Assembly (NCBI GenBank): GCA_020849195.1
Contig: JADLGT010000274.1
Location: 1-5,726 of the forward strand
DNA: 5,726 nucleotides
Direction: 5' to 3'
Source: Bacteroidia bacterium
GTDB taxonomy: Bacteria > Bacteroidota > Bacteroidia > JABDFU01
Shown one piece after another: positions 1 to 5,726 of the stretch (position 1 is the stretch's first letter; each line of letters starts with the position of its first letter). Below the pieces are notes generated by a model. It had not been told where the DNA came from. It saw only the letters and a list, made by a program, of their open reading frames with translations, and searched no databases. Both the position numbers and the translations under genes were made by a program.

Positions 1-551
1 ACCCAAACTTTAAACTCGTTCCATGCGTCTTTGCTTACTTTGCCGTGAAGCATACGTATAGTGCCGATATTAAAAGAGTGCGAAGCCACTACTTTAGCCT
101 TGTTAAATAGTGTGATTTCAGTACTTCCTCCTCCCACATCTATGTAAAGGTAGGCGCTGGCTTTACTCAGGTGTTCAGCAATGTGATTCGAATAAATTAT
201 TCCGGCTTCAGTTGATCCGTCAATCACTTCTAGTTTCATTCCGGACTCTTTCTTTATCAGTTCTATTATTTCTGGACTGTTAGCGGCTTCGCGCATTGCC
301 GAAGTGGCGCAGGCGCGGTAGTCAACAGCATCGTAAACATCAATCAAGCAACGAAAGGCGGTCATTGTTTTTACGAGCTTATTTATTTTCTTTTCTGAAA
401 TTTTTCCGTTCAAAAAAGCGTCTTCGCCGAGCCGAAGCGGGACGCGAATTAATTCAGCTTTTTTAAAAACAGGGTCGTGCTTGCCGTTAAACACATTGCA
501 GAACAATAGGCGTAGAGCGTTTGAGCCGATGTCGATAGCTGCGAATTTCAA
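1..551 (-). CDS. ppx: Exopolyphosphatase, Ppx/GppA family (N-terminal 183 codons; 3' end beyond the window)
   Basis: Ppx/GppA phosphatases belong to the ASKHA (actin/Hsp70-like) fold. They remove terminal phosphate from polyphosphate, or hydrolyse pppGpp to ppGpp. Visible motifs are the phosphate-1 loop DIGSN (residues 7-11), ATSAMREA (82-89), the family GxxEA segment IDGSTEA (110-116) and the phosphate-2 loop IDVGGGSTE (137-145). By family analogy E115 and E145 are the likely catalytic or metal-binding glutamates. There is no ATG upstream of DIGSN. The reading frame is closed by TAA at 563-561, leaving only TTG (551-549) or ATT (560-558) as starts. TTG gives (M)KFAAIDIGSN, which fits the family N-terminus. 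The gene follows ppk1 after 62 bp with no terminator, so co-transcription is likely. That context favours polyP hydrolysis over a pure GppA role, but the N-terminal half cannot separate the two. Family assignment is very secure; exact substrate is inferred. Confidence 0.93.
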   Translation of the reverse strand, partial: MKFAAIDIGSNALRLLFCNVFNGKHDPVFKKAELIRVPLRLGEDAFLNGKISEKKINKLVKTMTAFRCLIDVYDAVDYRACATSAMREAANSPEIIELIKKESGMKLEVIDGSTEAGIIYSNHIAEHLSKASAYLYIDVGGGSTEITLFNKAKVVASHSFNIGTIRMLHGKVSKDAWNEFKVW

Positions 552-613
552 TTTCTGAATTTATCTTCTGTTAATAAGCGTTGGCAAACTGAAACGAGTT
601 GATGGCTATTTGA
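552..613 (-). other. ppk1-ppx intergenic spacer
   Basis: This 62-bp spacer contains no hairpin with a T-tract and no promoter meeting the TAnnTTTG plus TTG spacing rule. The closest match is TCAGTTTG on the minus strand, which lacks the A at position 2 and has no spaced partner. The simplest reading is that ppk1 and ppx are one transcript. No Shine-Dalgarno is seen before ppx; AGAAGATAAATTCAGAAA precedes the TTG. Confidence 0.6.
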
Positions 614-2695
614 TTATTTATTTTTAATTGCAACCGCAACTGATTTCGTTTTCTTTTGCTTCAACCATTTGTATATATCATCCTGCGCCCGCACTTTTGT
701 CTTCTCCCCATCCATACGATATTGGTTATCTTGCTTTTTATTAATAATGCGAGCTTTTGTATTGTCGTTCCATTGTATTTCAATATAGCGGAGCAGCTCA
801 CGTTGAATTTCTTTATCGTAAATAGGAATTGCGACTTCCGAACGACTATCCAAATTCCTTTTCATCCAGTCAGCCGAAGATAAAAAGTATTTTTCACGAC
901 CTCCATTGCAAAATATAAACACCCTGCTATGTTCGAGGTACTTATCAACAATGCTAATGGCTTCAATATTTTTACTGAACGAGTCGCCGGGTATGAGGCA
1001 GCAAATACCTCGAATAATTAATTTTATGTTTACGCCCGCTCCGCTTGCATCGTACAATTTTTTTATAATTTCCCGATCAACCAAGTTGTTTAATTTAAGT
1101 AGGATGTAAGCCGGTTTGCCGGCCTTTGCGTTTTCAATTTCTCTGTTGATAAGATTATTTAATTTTTTCCGCATAAAAAAAGGAGCTACAAGTAAGCTTC
1201 TGTAGTCATTATGTTTAGTAGCGTTTGCATAAAAATCAAAAAGATGTGTGAGATCTTCTGTAATCCGTTTGTTACAGGTAAGCAAGCTGCAGTCGGCATA
1301 TACTTTAGCGGTTTGCTCGTTGAAATTACCGGTACCCACATGTGCGTATTTAATGGCTTTACCATTTTCGCGTCTTGTAATTAAAAATAATTTCGAGTGT
1401 ATTTTTAATCCGGGCACTCCGTAAATAACATTAACTCCTTCTTCTTTCAGCTTATCCGACCAATGTAAGTTGGCCTCTTCATCAAACCGTGCTTGCAGCT
1501 CTACCACCACGGTTACTTTTTTTCCATTTTTAACAGCGTTAATCAAAGCATTTACTATGCGCGAATGTTTGGCCACACGGTACAAGGTTGCTTTTATAGA
1601 AACCACCTTAGGGTCGATAGAGGCTTCGCGCAAAACATCAATTATGTGATGAAAATTATGGTACGGATAAAATAAAAGAATATCTTTTTTGCGAATAGCT
1701 TTTAAATAACTTGTGGTGCTGCTAAATGCTTCATGATCGAGCACGTACGAATTTTTATATTGCAAATCTGCGCCACCTACATTCGGAAATTTTAAAAAAT
1801 CTTTAAAATTATGGTAACGTCCTCCCGGAATGAGGCTGTCGTTTTTAATCAGTTTTATTTTTCGCATCAAAAAATCAAGTAGCTCTATCGGCATGTCGCT
1901 ATCGTAGATTAGACGCACCGGCGTTCCTTTTTTTCTTTTTTTAAGACTCTTCGCTATTTTCTCTACAATGCTTTTGGTAATATCATTGTCAATGTCTAAT
2001 TCGGCATCGCGTGTCATTTTTATAGAATAGGCTTCTATTGATTCGTGTTCAAAAATAGAAAACACGTCGTTCAGGCAATAACGAATCACGTCGTCTAACA
2101 GAATAATGTATTTTTTTTCTCCTTGTTTTGGTAAGACCACAAAACGCGGAAGCACTTCCGATGGAATTTCAATGAGCGAATATTTAGGTTTCTTATCAAC
2201 GCGGTTAATCTTGGTTAAAAAATAAACCGACTTATCGCGCAAATAAGGAAATTGCGGAGCATCATCTACCATAATGGGAACCAATGCCGGCATTACTTCG
2301 TCGTGAAAATACTGACGAACAAATTTTCCATGCTCTTCGTTCAACATGCGCTCGTTAAGAATGTAAATATTTTGCTTACCTAATTCGTGAAGCAATTCTT
2401 CGTAAACACCATCAAACTTGTTTGTTTGTCCAATAACGGTTTTTTGTATTTTGCCTAATAAAATTTCAGGATCTTCACCGAGTATATCATTGGCTTTGCG
2501 ACCGAGTTTAAGCATACGCTTAATTGTAGCCACGCGTACCCGAAAAAATTCGTCGCGATTATTCGAAAAAATTCCCATGAACTTGATGCGCTCAATCAGC
2601 GGAACAGTTTTATCTTCGGCTTCTTGCAGCACACGTTCGTTAAAAGAAAGCCAACTTAATTCGCGGTTTACAAATTCAATGTTTTTCTCTGCCAT
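614..2695 (-). CDS. ppk1: Polyphosphate kinase 1 (PPK1)
   Basis: PPK1 reversibly transfers the ATP gamma-phosphate onto a growing polyphosphate chain through a phosphohistidine intermediate. At 693 aa it is close to the E. coli enzyme (688 aa). The N-terminal domain begins with NRELSWLSFNERVL (10-23) and contains GIFSNNRDEF (41-50), whose N45 matches the adenine-contacting Asn of E. coli PPK. The phospholipase D-like C-terminal domains carry FYPYHNF (342-348), R373 in LYRVAKHS and R403 in QARFDEEAN (metal/phosphate contacts). They also carry the phosphorylated His H433 in GLKIHSKL (429-436), H452 in AHVGTGNFNE (451-460), and H589 in LEHSRVF, equivalent to E. coli H592. All key residues are present. 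The ATG at 2695-2693 gives the expected N-terminus; the leader is A/T-rich without Shine-Dalgarno. The tail after about residue 650 is Lys-rich. It is separated from pnp by a terminator and probably forms an operon with ppx. Confidence 0.98.
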   Translation of the reverse strand: MAEKNIEFVNRELSWLSFNERVLQEAEDKTVPLIERIKFMGIFSNNRDEFFRVRVATIKRMLKLGRKANDILGEDPEILLGKIQKTVIGQTNKFDGVYEELLHELGKQNIYILNERMLNEEHGKFVRQYFHDEVMPALVPIMVDDAPQFPYLRDKSVYFLTKINRVDKKPKYSLIEIPSEVLPRFVVLPKQGEKKYIILLDDVIRYCLNDVFSIFEHESIEAYSIKMTRDAELDIDNDITKSIVEKIAKSLKKRKKGTPVRLIYDSDMPIELLDFLMRKIKLIKNDSLIPGGRYHNFKDFLKFPNVGGADLQYKNSYVLDHEAFSSTTSYLKAIRKKDILLFYPYHNFHHIIDVLREASIDPKVVSIKATLYRVAKHSRIVNALINAVKNGKKVTVVVELQARFDEEANLHWSDKLKEEGVNVIYGVPGLKIHSKLFLITRRENGKAIKYAHVGTGNFNEQTAKVYADCSLLTCNKRITEDLTHLFDFYANATKHNDYRSLLVAPFFMRKKLNNLINREIENAKAGKPAYILLKLNNLVDREIIKKLYDASGAGVNIKLIIRGICCLIPGDSFSKNIEAISIVDKYLEHSRVFIFCNGGREKYFLSSADWMKRNLDSRSEVAIPIYDKEIQRELLRYIEIQWNDNTKARIINKKQDNQYRMDGEKTKVRAQDDIYKWLKQKKTKSVAVAIKNK

Positions 2696-2793
2696 ATTTG
2701 TTAAAGGTAATTATTATTCTACCGAGCCATTGCATTTGTATTTTGCGTTATACTTCTACTAATTGTTCGCAACAATCGGACATTACAACAAAT
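2696..2793 (-). promoter_or_regulatory. Region upstream of ppk1: possible weak promoter and a small palindrome
   Basis: This 98-bp stretch lies between the pnp terminator and the ppk1 ATG and must hold the ppk1 promoter if that terminator is efficient. No clean Bacteroidota element (TAnnTTTG with an upstream TTG) is present. The nearest match, TACCTTTA (2709-2702), has no properly spaced -33 partner and would leave almost no leader. A sigma70-like arrangement, TTGTTG / N17 / TATAAC, is readable on the minus strand at about 2773-2745. Its -35-like part overlaps the 15-bp palindrome ATTGTT-GCG-AACAAT (2776-2762), which could be an operator or chance. The assignment as a regulatory region rests mostly on position. 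Confidence 0.35.
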
Positions 2794-2825
2794 AACAAGG
2801 GCTGCAAAAATTTGCAGCCCTTGTT
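2794..2825 (-). terminator. Rho-independent terminator of pnp
   Basis: A perfect inverted repeat begins 22 nt after the pnp stop: AACAAGGGCTGC pairs with GCAGCCCTTGTT, a 12-bp GC-containing stem. AAA/TTT flank the centre, so arms could nominally reach 15 bp around 2 nt; a realistic loop is 4-8 nt. On the minus strand it is followed by a T-rich but interrupted run (TATTTGTTG). Position, stem strength and the following T-rich tract fit intrinsic termination of the rpsO-pnp transcript. It would also protect the pnp mRNA 3' end from exonucleases. Some readthrough into ppk1 is possible because the U-tract is imperfect. Confidence 0.85.
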
Positions 2826-2847
2826 GTTAATAGTCAATTTACCAAGT

Positions 2848-4983
2848 TTAACTCTGTGGTTGCGTTTCAGGTTTTGGGATAAGCACTTTTCGCGACAATT
2901 TGAATTTTCCTGTTTTAGGATCAGTACCTATCAGTTTTACTTTTACCATATCGCCTTGCTTTAAAACTCCTTCTAAATTTTCTAACCTGCGGTGATCTAC
3001 TTCCGAAATGTGAAGCAGTCCGTCTTTGCCGGGAAGAAACTCAACGAAGGCTCCAAATGCAACGATGGTTTTAACTTTTCCTTCATACACTTCTCCAACT
3101 TCGGGTACAGCGCAGATGCCTTTTATTTTTGCAACTGCTTTGTCGATAGACTCTTTGTCGGATGCGGCAATATCAATGATGCCGTTATTGCCAACTTCTT
3201 CAATAACAATAGTGGTGTTTGTTTCGCGCTGCATCTCCTGAATTACTTTTCCGCCCGGACCAATCACTGCACCAATAAATTCTTTTGGAATAGTAATTTT
3301 TACTATGCGCGGAGCATGTGGTTTGTAGTCTTCACGCGGAGCGGTGATGGCTTTAGCCATTTCGCCGAGTATGTGCATACGTCCGGCTTTGGCCTGTGCC
3401 AGTGCTTCCTCCAACACTTTGTAAGATAGACCATCTACTTTAATATCCATTTGGCAAGCCGTTATTCCGTCTTTGGTGCCCACTACTTTAAAATCCATGT
3501 CGCCAAGATGATCTTCATCGCCGAGAATATCCGACAATACAGCATATTTTTTTGTTTTGCTATCGCTGATTAATCCCATTGCAATACCGGCAACAGGTTT
3601 TGTTATTTTAATTCCTGCATCCATCAGCGCAAGTGTTCCTGCACAAACAGTTGCCATAGACGATGATCCGTTCGACTCAAGAATATCGGACACAACTCGC
3701 AATGTATAGGGAAGTTCGGCCGGCAAAACTTGTTTTAATCCGCGCATTGCTAAATTACCATGACCAACTTCGCGCCGACCGGTACCACGCATCATTTTAA
3801 CCTCGCCGGTTGAGAAAGGAGGAAAATTATAATGTAATAAAAATTTATTGGTACCCTCAATAAAAGCTCCATCAATAATTTGCTCATCGAGCTTTGTACC
3901 CAATGTAACAGTTGTTAACGATTGTGTTTCGCCTCGGGTAAAAATGGATGAGCCGTGTGCCCCGGGCAAATAATCAACTTCGCACCATATTGGACGAATT
4001 TGTTCCAGCTTACGGCTGTCGAGGCGTGTGCGCTCGTTAAGTACGCTTTGGCGTACAGCTTCTTTTTCTATATCGTGAAAATATTTGCCAAGCAAAAAGG
4101 CTTTTTCTTTTTGAGTTTCTTCGGCAAGTGTTGCTTTGAATTCTTTGCGGATAGTTTCAAATAATTCTTTTCGTTTTTGTTTGTTGGCATGTCCGGCCTT
4201 GGCCACTGCATACATTTTATCGAAGCAAGCTTTGGTAATTGTATTCTTTAAATCTTCGTCGGATGTTTCGTGATTGAAGGTACGCTTCGTTCCTTTACCT
4301 GCTTTTTTAGCCAGTTCAAGTTGAGCTTTAATTTGAATTTTAATGGCTTCGTGTGCAATTTTTATTGCCTCAACCATATCTGTTTCCGAACATTCTTTCA
4401 TTTCGCCTTCAACCATATTTACATCGTTTGCCGATGCAGCAACAATAATATCTAAATCGGCCAGCTCAAGATCGCTCTTGGCGGGATTCACTACAAACTT
4501 ACCGTTGATGCGGGCAACACGCACTTCGGAAATGGGGCCGTTAAACGGAATATCGGATACTGCAATAGCTGCCGATGCTGCAAGTCCGGCAAGCGAATCG
4601 GGCATAGTTTCTTTATCCGAAGAAATCAATGAAATTAACACTTGTGTGTCGGCATGATAATCGTCGGGAAACAAAGGACGCAAGGCGCGATCGACCAAGC
4701 GGCTGATAAGAACTTCGTAATCCGACAAGCGGGCTTCACGTTTAAAAAATCCGCCCGGGACGCGACCGGTTGACGCATATTTTTCCTGATAATCGACAGT
4801 AAGCGGCATGAAATCAACATTTTCTTTAGCTTCTTTATTTGAAACAACAGTGGCCAGCAGCATGGTGTTTCCGCAGCGTACCACAACCGACCCATCGGCT
4901 TGAGTTGCAAGTTTTCCTGTTTCGAGTGTAATGGTTCGTCCGTCTCCAAGATCGAACGAATGAGTAATTGCATTTTGTGACAT
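2848..4983 (-). CDS. pnp: Polyribonucleotide nucleotidyltransferase (polynucleotide phosphorylase, PNPase)
   Basis: PNPase degrades RNA 3' to 5' by phosphorolysis, using Pi and releasing nucleoside diphosphates; the reverse reaction adds heteropolymeric tails. It works as a cytoplasmic trimeric ring. The length of 711 aa equals the usual size. Domains in order are the first RNase PH-like core (about 13-145) with the RNA-gripping FFKRE loop (79-83), the alpha-helical linker (about 150-310), and the second RNase PH core (about 315-540). The second core holds [10 protein letters not shown] (400-409), the SNGSSSM phosphate site (437-443) and the metal-binding set D491, D497 and K499 in DHLGDMDFK, equivalent to E. 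coli D486, D492 and K494. A KH domain (about 555-620) carries GPGG at 575-578, and an S1 domain (about 628-698) carries FGAFVEF and GLLHIS. No defect is seen. The ATG at 4983-4981 aligns with family N-termini; the preceding leader is A-rich with no Shine-Dalgarno. No recognisable Bacteroidota promoter lies between rpsO and pnp, so expression probably depends on readthrough from the rpsO promoter. Confidence 0.99.
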   Translation of the reverse strand: MSQNAITHSFDLGDGRTITLETGKLATQADGSVVVRCGNTMLLATVVSNKEAKENVDFMPLTVDYQEKYASTGRVPGGFFKREARLSDYEVLISRLVDRALRPLFPDDYHADTQVLISLISSDKETMPDSLAGLAASAAIAVSDIPFNGPISEVRVARINGKFVVNPAKSDLELADLDIIVAASANDVNMVEGEMKECSETDMVEAIKIAHEAIKIQIKAQLELAKKAGKGTKRTFNHETSDEDLKNTITKACFDKMYAVAKAGHANKQKRKELFETIRKEFKATLAEETQKEKAFLLGKYFHDIEKEAVRQSVLNERTRLDSRKLEQIRPIWCEVDYLPGAHGSSIFTRGETQSLTTVTLGTKLDEQIIDGAFIEGTNKFLLHYNFPPFSTGEVKMMRGTGRREVGHGNLAMRGLKQVLPAELPYTLRVVSDILESNGSSSMATVCAGTLALMDAGIKITKPVAGIAMGLISDSKTKKYAVLSDILGDEDHLGDMDFKVVGTKDGITACQMDIKVDGLSYKVLEEALAQAKAGRMHILGEMAKAITAPREDYKPHAPRIVKITIPKEFIGAVIGPGGKVIQEMQRETNTTIVIEEVGNNGIIDIAASDKESIDKAVAKIKGICAVPEVGEVYEGKVKTIVAFGAFVEFLPGKDGLLHISEVDHRRLENLEGVLKQGDMVKVKLIGTDPKTGKFKLSRKVLIPKPETQPQS

Positions 4984-4998
4984 CTTTTTTTGTTTTGT

Positions 4999-5017
4999 AT
5001 CCCGCCCTATGCGGGAT
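4999..5017 (-). promoter_or_regulatory. GC-rich hairpin in the pnp leader
   Basis: On the minus strand ATCCCGC-ATAGG-GCGGGAT forms a perfect 7-bp stem with a 5-nt loop. It ends 15 nt before the pnp start codon and is followed by an A-rich single-stranded leader. It stands out in an otherwise AT-rich spacer. It has no T-tract on the coding strand, so it is not a terminator for rpsO. It could shape ribosome loading or mRNA stability of pnp, or be a copy of a dispersed palindromic repeat. Structure is seen directly; function is inference. Confidence 0.5.
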
Positions 5018-5075
5018 GGTTTATATTTATTTTCGTTTTTTATTTTTTGAAAAAAGAACCGATGAATTAAAGCAC

Positions 5076-5107
5076 AAAAGCATCACGGTAGAAAGCGTGA
5101 TGCTTTT
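5076..5107 (-). terminator. Hairpin after rpsO: probable intrinsic terminator or attenuator between rpsO and pnp
   Basis: A perfect 12-bp inverted repeat (AAAAGCATCACG / CGTGATGCTTTT, 8-nt loop) starts 25 nt after the rpsO stop. On the minus strand the 3' arm ends in TTTT and is followed by GTGCTTTAATTC, a short broken U-tract. It looks like a partial terminator, which would give more rpsO than pnp mRNA. The E. coli rpsO-pnp spacer likewise has an attenuator-type terminator. It could also serve as a processing or stability hairpin. The stem is certain; its efficiency is not. Confidence 0.7.
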
Positions 5108-5132
5108 GAACGTATGTTATCGTTTCAAGAAA

Positions 5133-5402
5133 TTATTTCCTGATATCAAGTTCTTTGATGATTGCACGGTAACGTCCAATTTCTGTTTTTTTGAGGTGGT
5201 CAAGCAGGCTTCTTCTTTTACCAACAAGGTTAAGAAGCGAACGTTGTGTGTTTACATCTTTGGGCGATTTTTTCAGGTGCCCGGACAGGTGATTGATACG
5301 GTGTGTGAATAAAGCGATTTGGGCTTCAGCCGAACCTGTATTCGTTTCAGATTTACCGTGTGTACTAATTATTTTCTTTTTTACTTCAGCAGTTAAATAC
5401 AT
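5133..5402 (-). CDS. rpsO: Small ribosomal subunit protein uS15 (S15)
   Basis: S15 is a primary 16S rRNA-binding protein that nucleates assembly of the 30S platform by binding the junction of helices 20-22. The 89 aa length matches the bacterial family. Visible signatures are the N-terminal helix segment (MYLTAEVKKK), NTGSAEAQIALFTHRINHL (21-39), H42 and D49 in the rRNA-contacting loop GHLKKSPKD (41-49), and the basic helix GKRRSLLDHLKK (61-72). The ATG at 5402-5400 is the only sensible start and gives the standard N-terminus. The gene has its own strong promoter in the accD-rpsO gap. The predicted leader is only about 25 nt and lacks Shine-Dalgarno, as is usual in Bacteroidota. It is followed by a probable attenuator and then pnp. 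Confidence 0.98.
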   Translation of the reverse strand: MYLTAEVKKKIISTHGKSETNTGSAEAQIALFTHRINHLSGHLKKSPKDVNTQRSLLNLVGKRRSLLDHLKKTEIGRYRAIIKELDIRK

Positions 5403-5431
5403 TGTTCTGTTTATTTAATTTATAAGGGATG

Positions 5432-5462
5432 CAAAGATAAGCGAATCTTTTAACCCGGCAAA
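5432..5462 (-). promoter_or_regulatory. Bacteroidota-type promoter of rpsO(-pnp)
   Basis: On the minus strand TTTG (5462-5459) is followed by exactly 19 nt and then TATCTTTG (5439-5432). This matches the Bacteroidota primary-sigma consensus of a -33 TTG/TTTG and a -7 TAnnTTTG separated by 19-21 nt. Transcription should begin a few bases downstream, about 5424-5428, giving a leader near 25 nt before the rpsO ATG. The -33 element sits only 8 bp past the accD stop codon, so rpsO has a separate promoter even though accD reads toward it with no terminator in between. Confidence 0.85.
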
Positions 5463-5470
5463 CGAAAAGA

Positions 5471-5726
5471 TTAGTTTTTAAACAACCGAAGCAGTTGCGA
5501 TAACTTCATTTTCAGCTCCTTACGATTAATTATTTTATCGAGGAATCCATGCTCCAATACAAATTCGGCGGTTTGAAAGCCCTTAGGAAGGTCTTTACCA
5601 ATGGTTTCTTTAACAACACGCGGACCGGCAAAGCCGATGAGCGAACCGGGCTCGGCAATATTCAGGTCGCCTAACATTGCATACGAAGCGGTTACTCCAC
5701 CGGTAGTTGGGTCGGTTAATAACGAA
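5471..5726 (-). CDS. accD: Acetyl-CoA carboxylase carboxyltransferase subunit beta (C-terminal 84 codons; 5' end beyond the window)
   Basis: AccD with AccA transfers the carboxyl group from biotin carrier protein to acetyl-CoA, making malonyl-CoA, the first committed step of fatty acid synthesis. The visible part begins [20 protein letters not shown], the strongly conserved carboxyltransferase segment. It continues through [15 protein letters not shown], the glycine-rich acyl-CoA/oxyanion region, and ends in the typical [13 protein letters not shown] segment and a basic tail. The frame is open to the right edge, so the ATG at 5677 is an internal Met, not the start. The zinc-finger N-terminus lies outside the window. 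No terminator hairpin follows the stop; the rpsO promoter starts almost immediately. Confidence 0.97.
   Translation of the reverse strand, partial: SLLTDPTTGGVTASYAMLGDLNIAEPGSLIGFAGPRVVKETIGKDLPKGFQTAEFVLEHGFLDKIINRKELKMKLSQLLRLFKN

Noticed and set aside
571..604. Possible ppx promoter containing TCAGTTTG
   Set aside because: It misses the conserved A of TAnnTTTG and has no TTG at the 19-21 nt spacing.
2992..3429. Plus-strand open frame of 145 codons opposite pnp
   Set aside because: It lies wholly antisense to conserved pnp KH/core sequence, has a Phe/Cys/Asn-rich composition typical of reverse-strand shadows and shows no recognisable domain.
4635..4973. Minus-strand open frame of 112 codons overlapping the start of pnp in another frame
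   Set aside because: Pnp in this interval has full family conservation; the alternative frame translates to Cys/Arg-rich sequence with no domain.
4999..5040. Plus-strand terminator formed by the GC-rich hairpin and following T-rich stretch
   Set aside because: The T-rich stretch starts several bases after the stem and is broken, and no plus-strand gene ends here.
5043..5055. TTTTTT-G-AAAAAA palindrome in the rpsO-pnp spacer
   Set aside because: Pure A/T arms around one base cannot form a meaningful hairpin and are expected in AT-rich spacer DNA.
4968..5312. Plus-strand open frame spanning the rpsO-pnp spacer and rpsO
   Set aside because: It is antisense to rpsO and low complexity (Phe/Val/Cys rich), with no promoter in the plus direction and no recognisable product.
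5440..5470. Terminator for accD (TCTTTT...AAAAGA inverted repeat)
   Set aside because: Only six AT-rich pairs with a 13-nt loop and no T-tract; the segment is better explained as the rpsO promoter.
5471..5677. A 68-codon gene starting at the ATG at 5677
   Set aside because: The frame continues upstream to the window edge with the strongly conserved AccD segment [10 protein letters not shown], so this Met is internal.

Overview
The window reads as an ordinary, well-conserved chromosomal segment of a member of the Bacteroidota. Three things point there. The proteins resemble Bacteroidota versions of housekeeping genes. The rpsO promoter has the phylum's characteristic TTTG / N19 / TAnnTTTG layout. 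The start codons are preceded by A-rich leaders with no Shine-Dalgarno sequence. I cannot name the genus. All five genes lie on the minus strand, so transcription runs from high to low coordinates.

In transcription order: (1) the last 84 codons of accD (acetyl-CoA carboxylase carboxyltransferase beta subunit), entering from the right edge; (2) a 68-bp gap holding a clear promoter; (3) rpsO (ribosomal protein S15), complete; (4) a 149-bp gap with a 12-bp-stem hairpin just after rpsO and a second, short GC-rich hairpin just before pnp; (5) pnp (polynucleotide phosphorylase), complete, 711 aa, with all catalytic, KH and S1 features intact; (6) a 152-bp gap with a strong terminator hairpin after pnp and a possible weak promoter region for ppk; (7) ppk1 (polyphosphate kinase 1), complete, 693 aa, with both catalytic histidines; (8) a 62-bp gap without a terminator; (9) the first 183 codons of a Ppx/GppA-family exopolyphosphatase, which leaves by the left edge and seems to use a non-ATG start.

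Functionally there are two modules. rpsO-pnp is the widely conserved pairing of a small-subunit ribosomal protein with the phosphorolytic 3'-5' exoribonuclease. ppk1-ppx is the polyphosphate make-and-break pair: PPK1 builds polyP from ATP and Ppx releases Pi. Both modules deal in phosphate and nucleoside di/triphosphates, and PPK has been reported as a degradosome component in E. coli, so their adjacency is mildly suggestive. A strong terminator separates them.

I found no mobile element, CRISPR array, tRNA, rRNA or unknown gene, and no evidence of an undescribed system. The items worth a second look are regulatory: the two-hairpin rpsO-pnp spacer, the non-ATG start of ppx, the very short predicted rpsO leader, and a palindrome upstream of ppk1.
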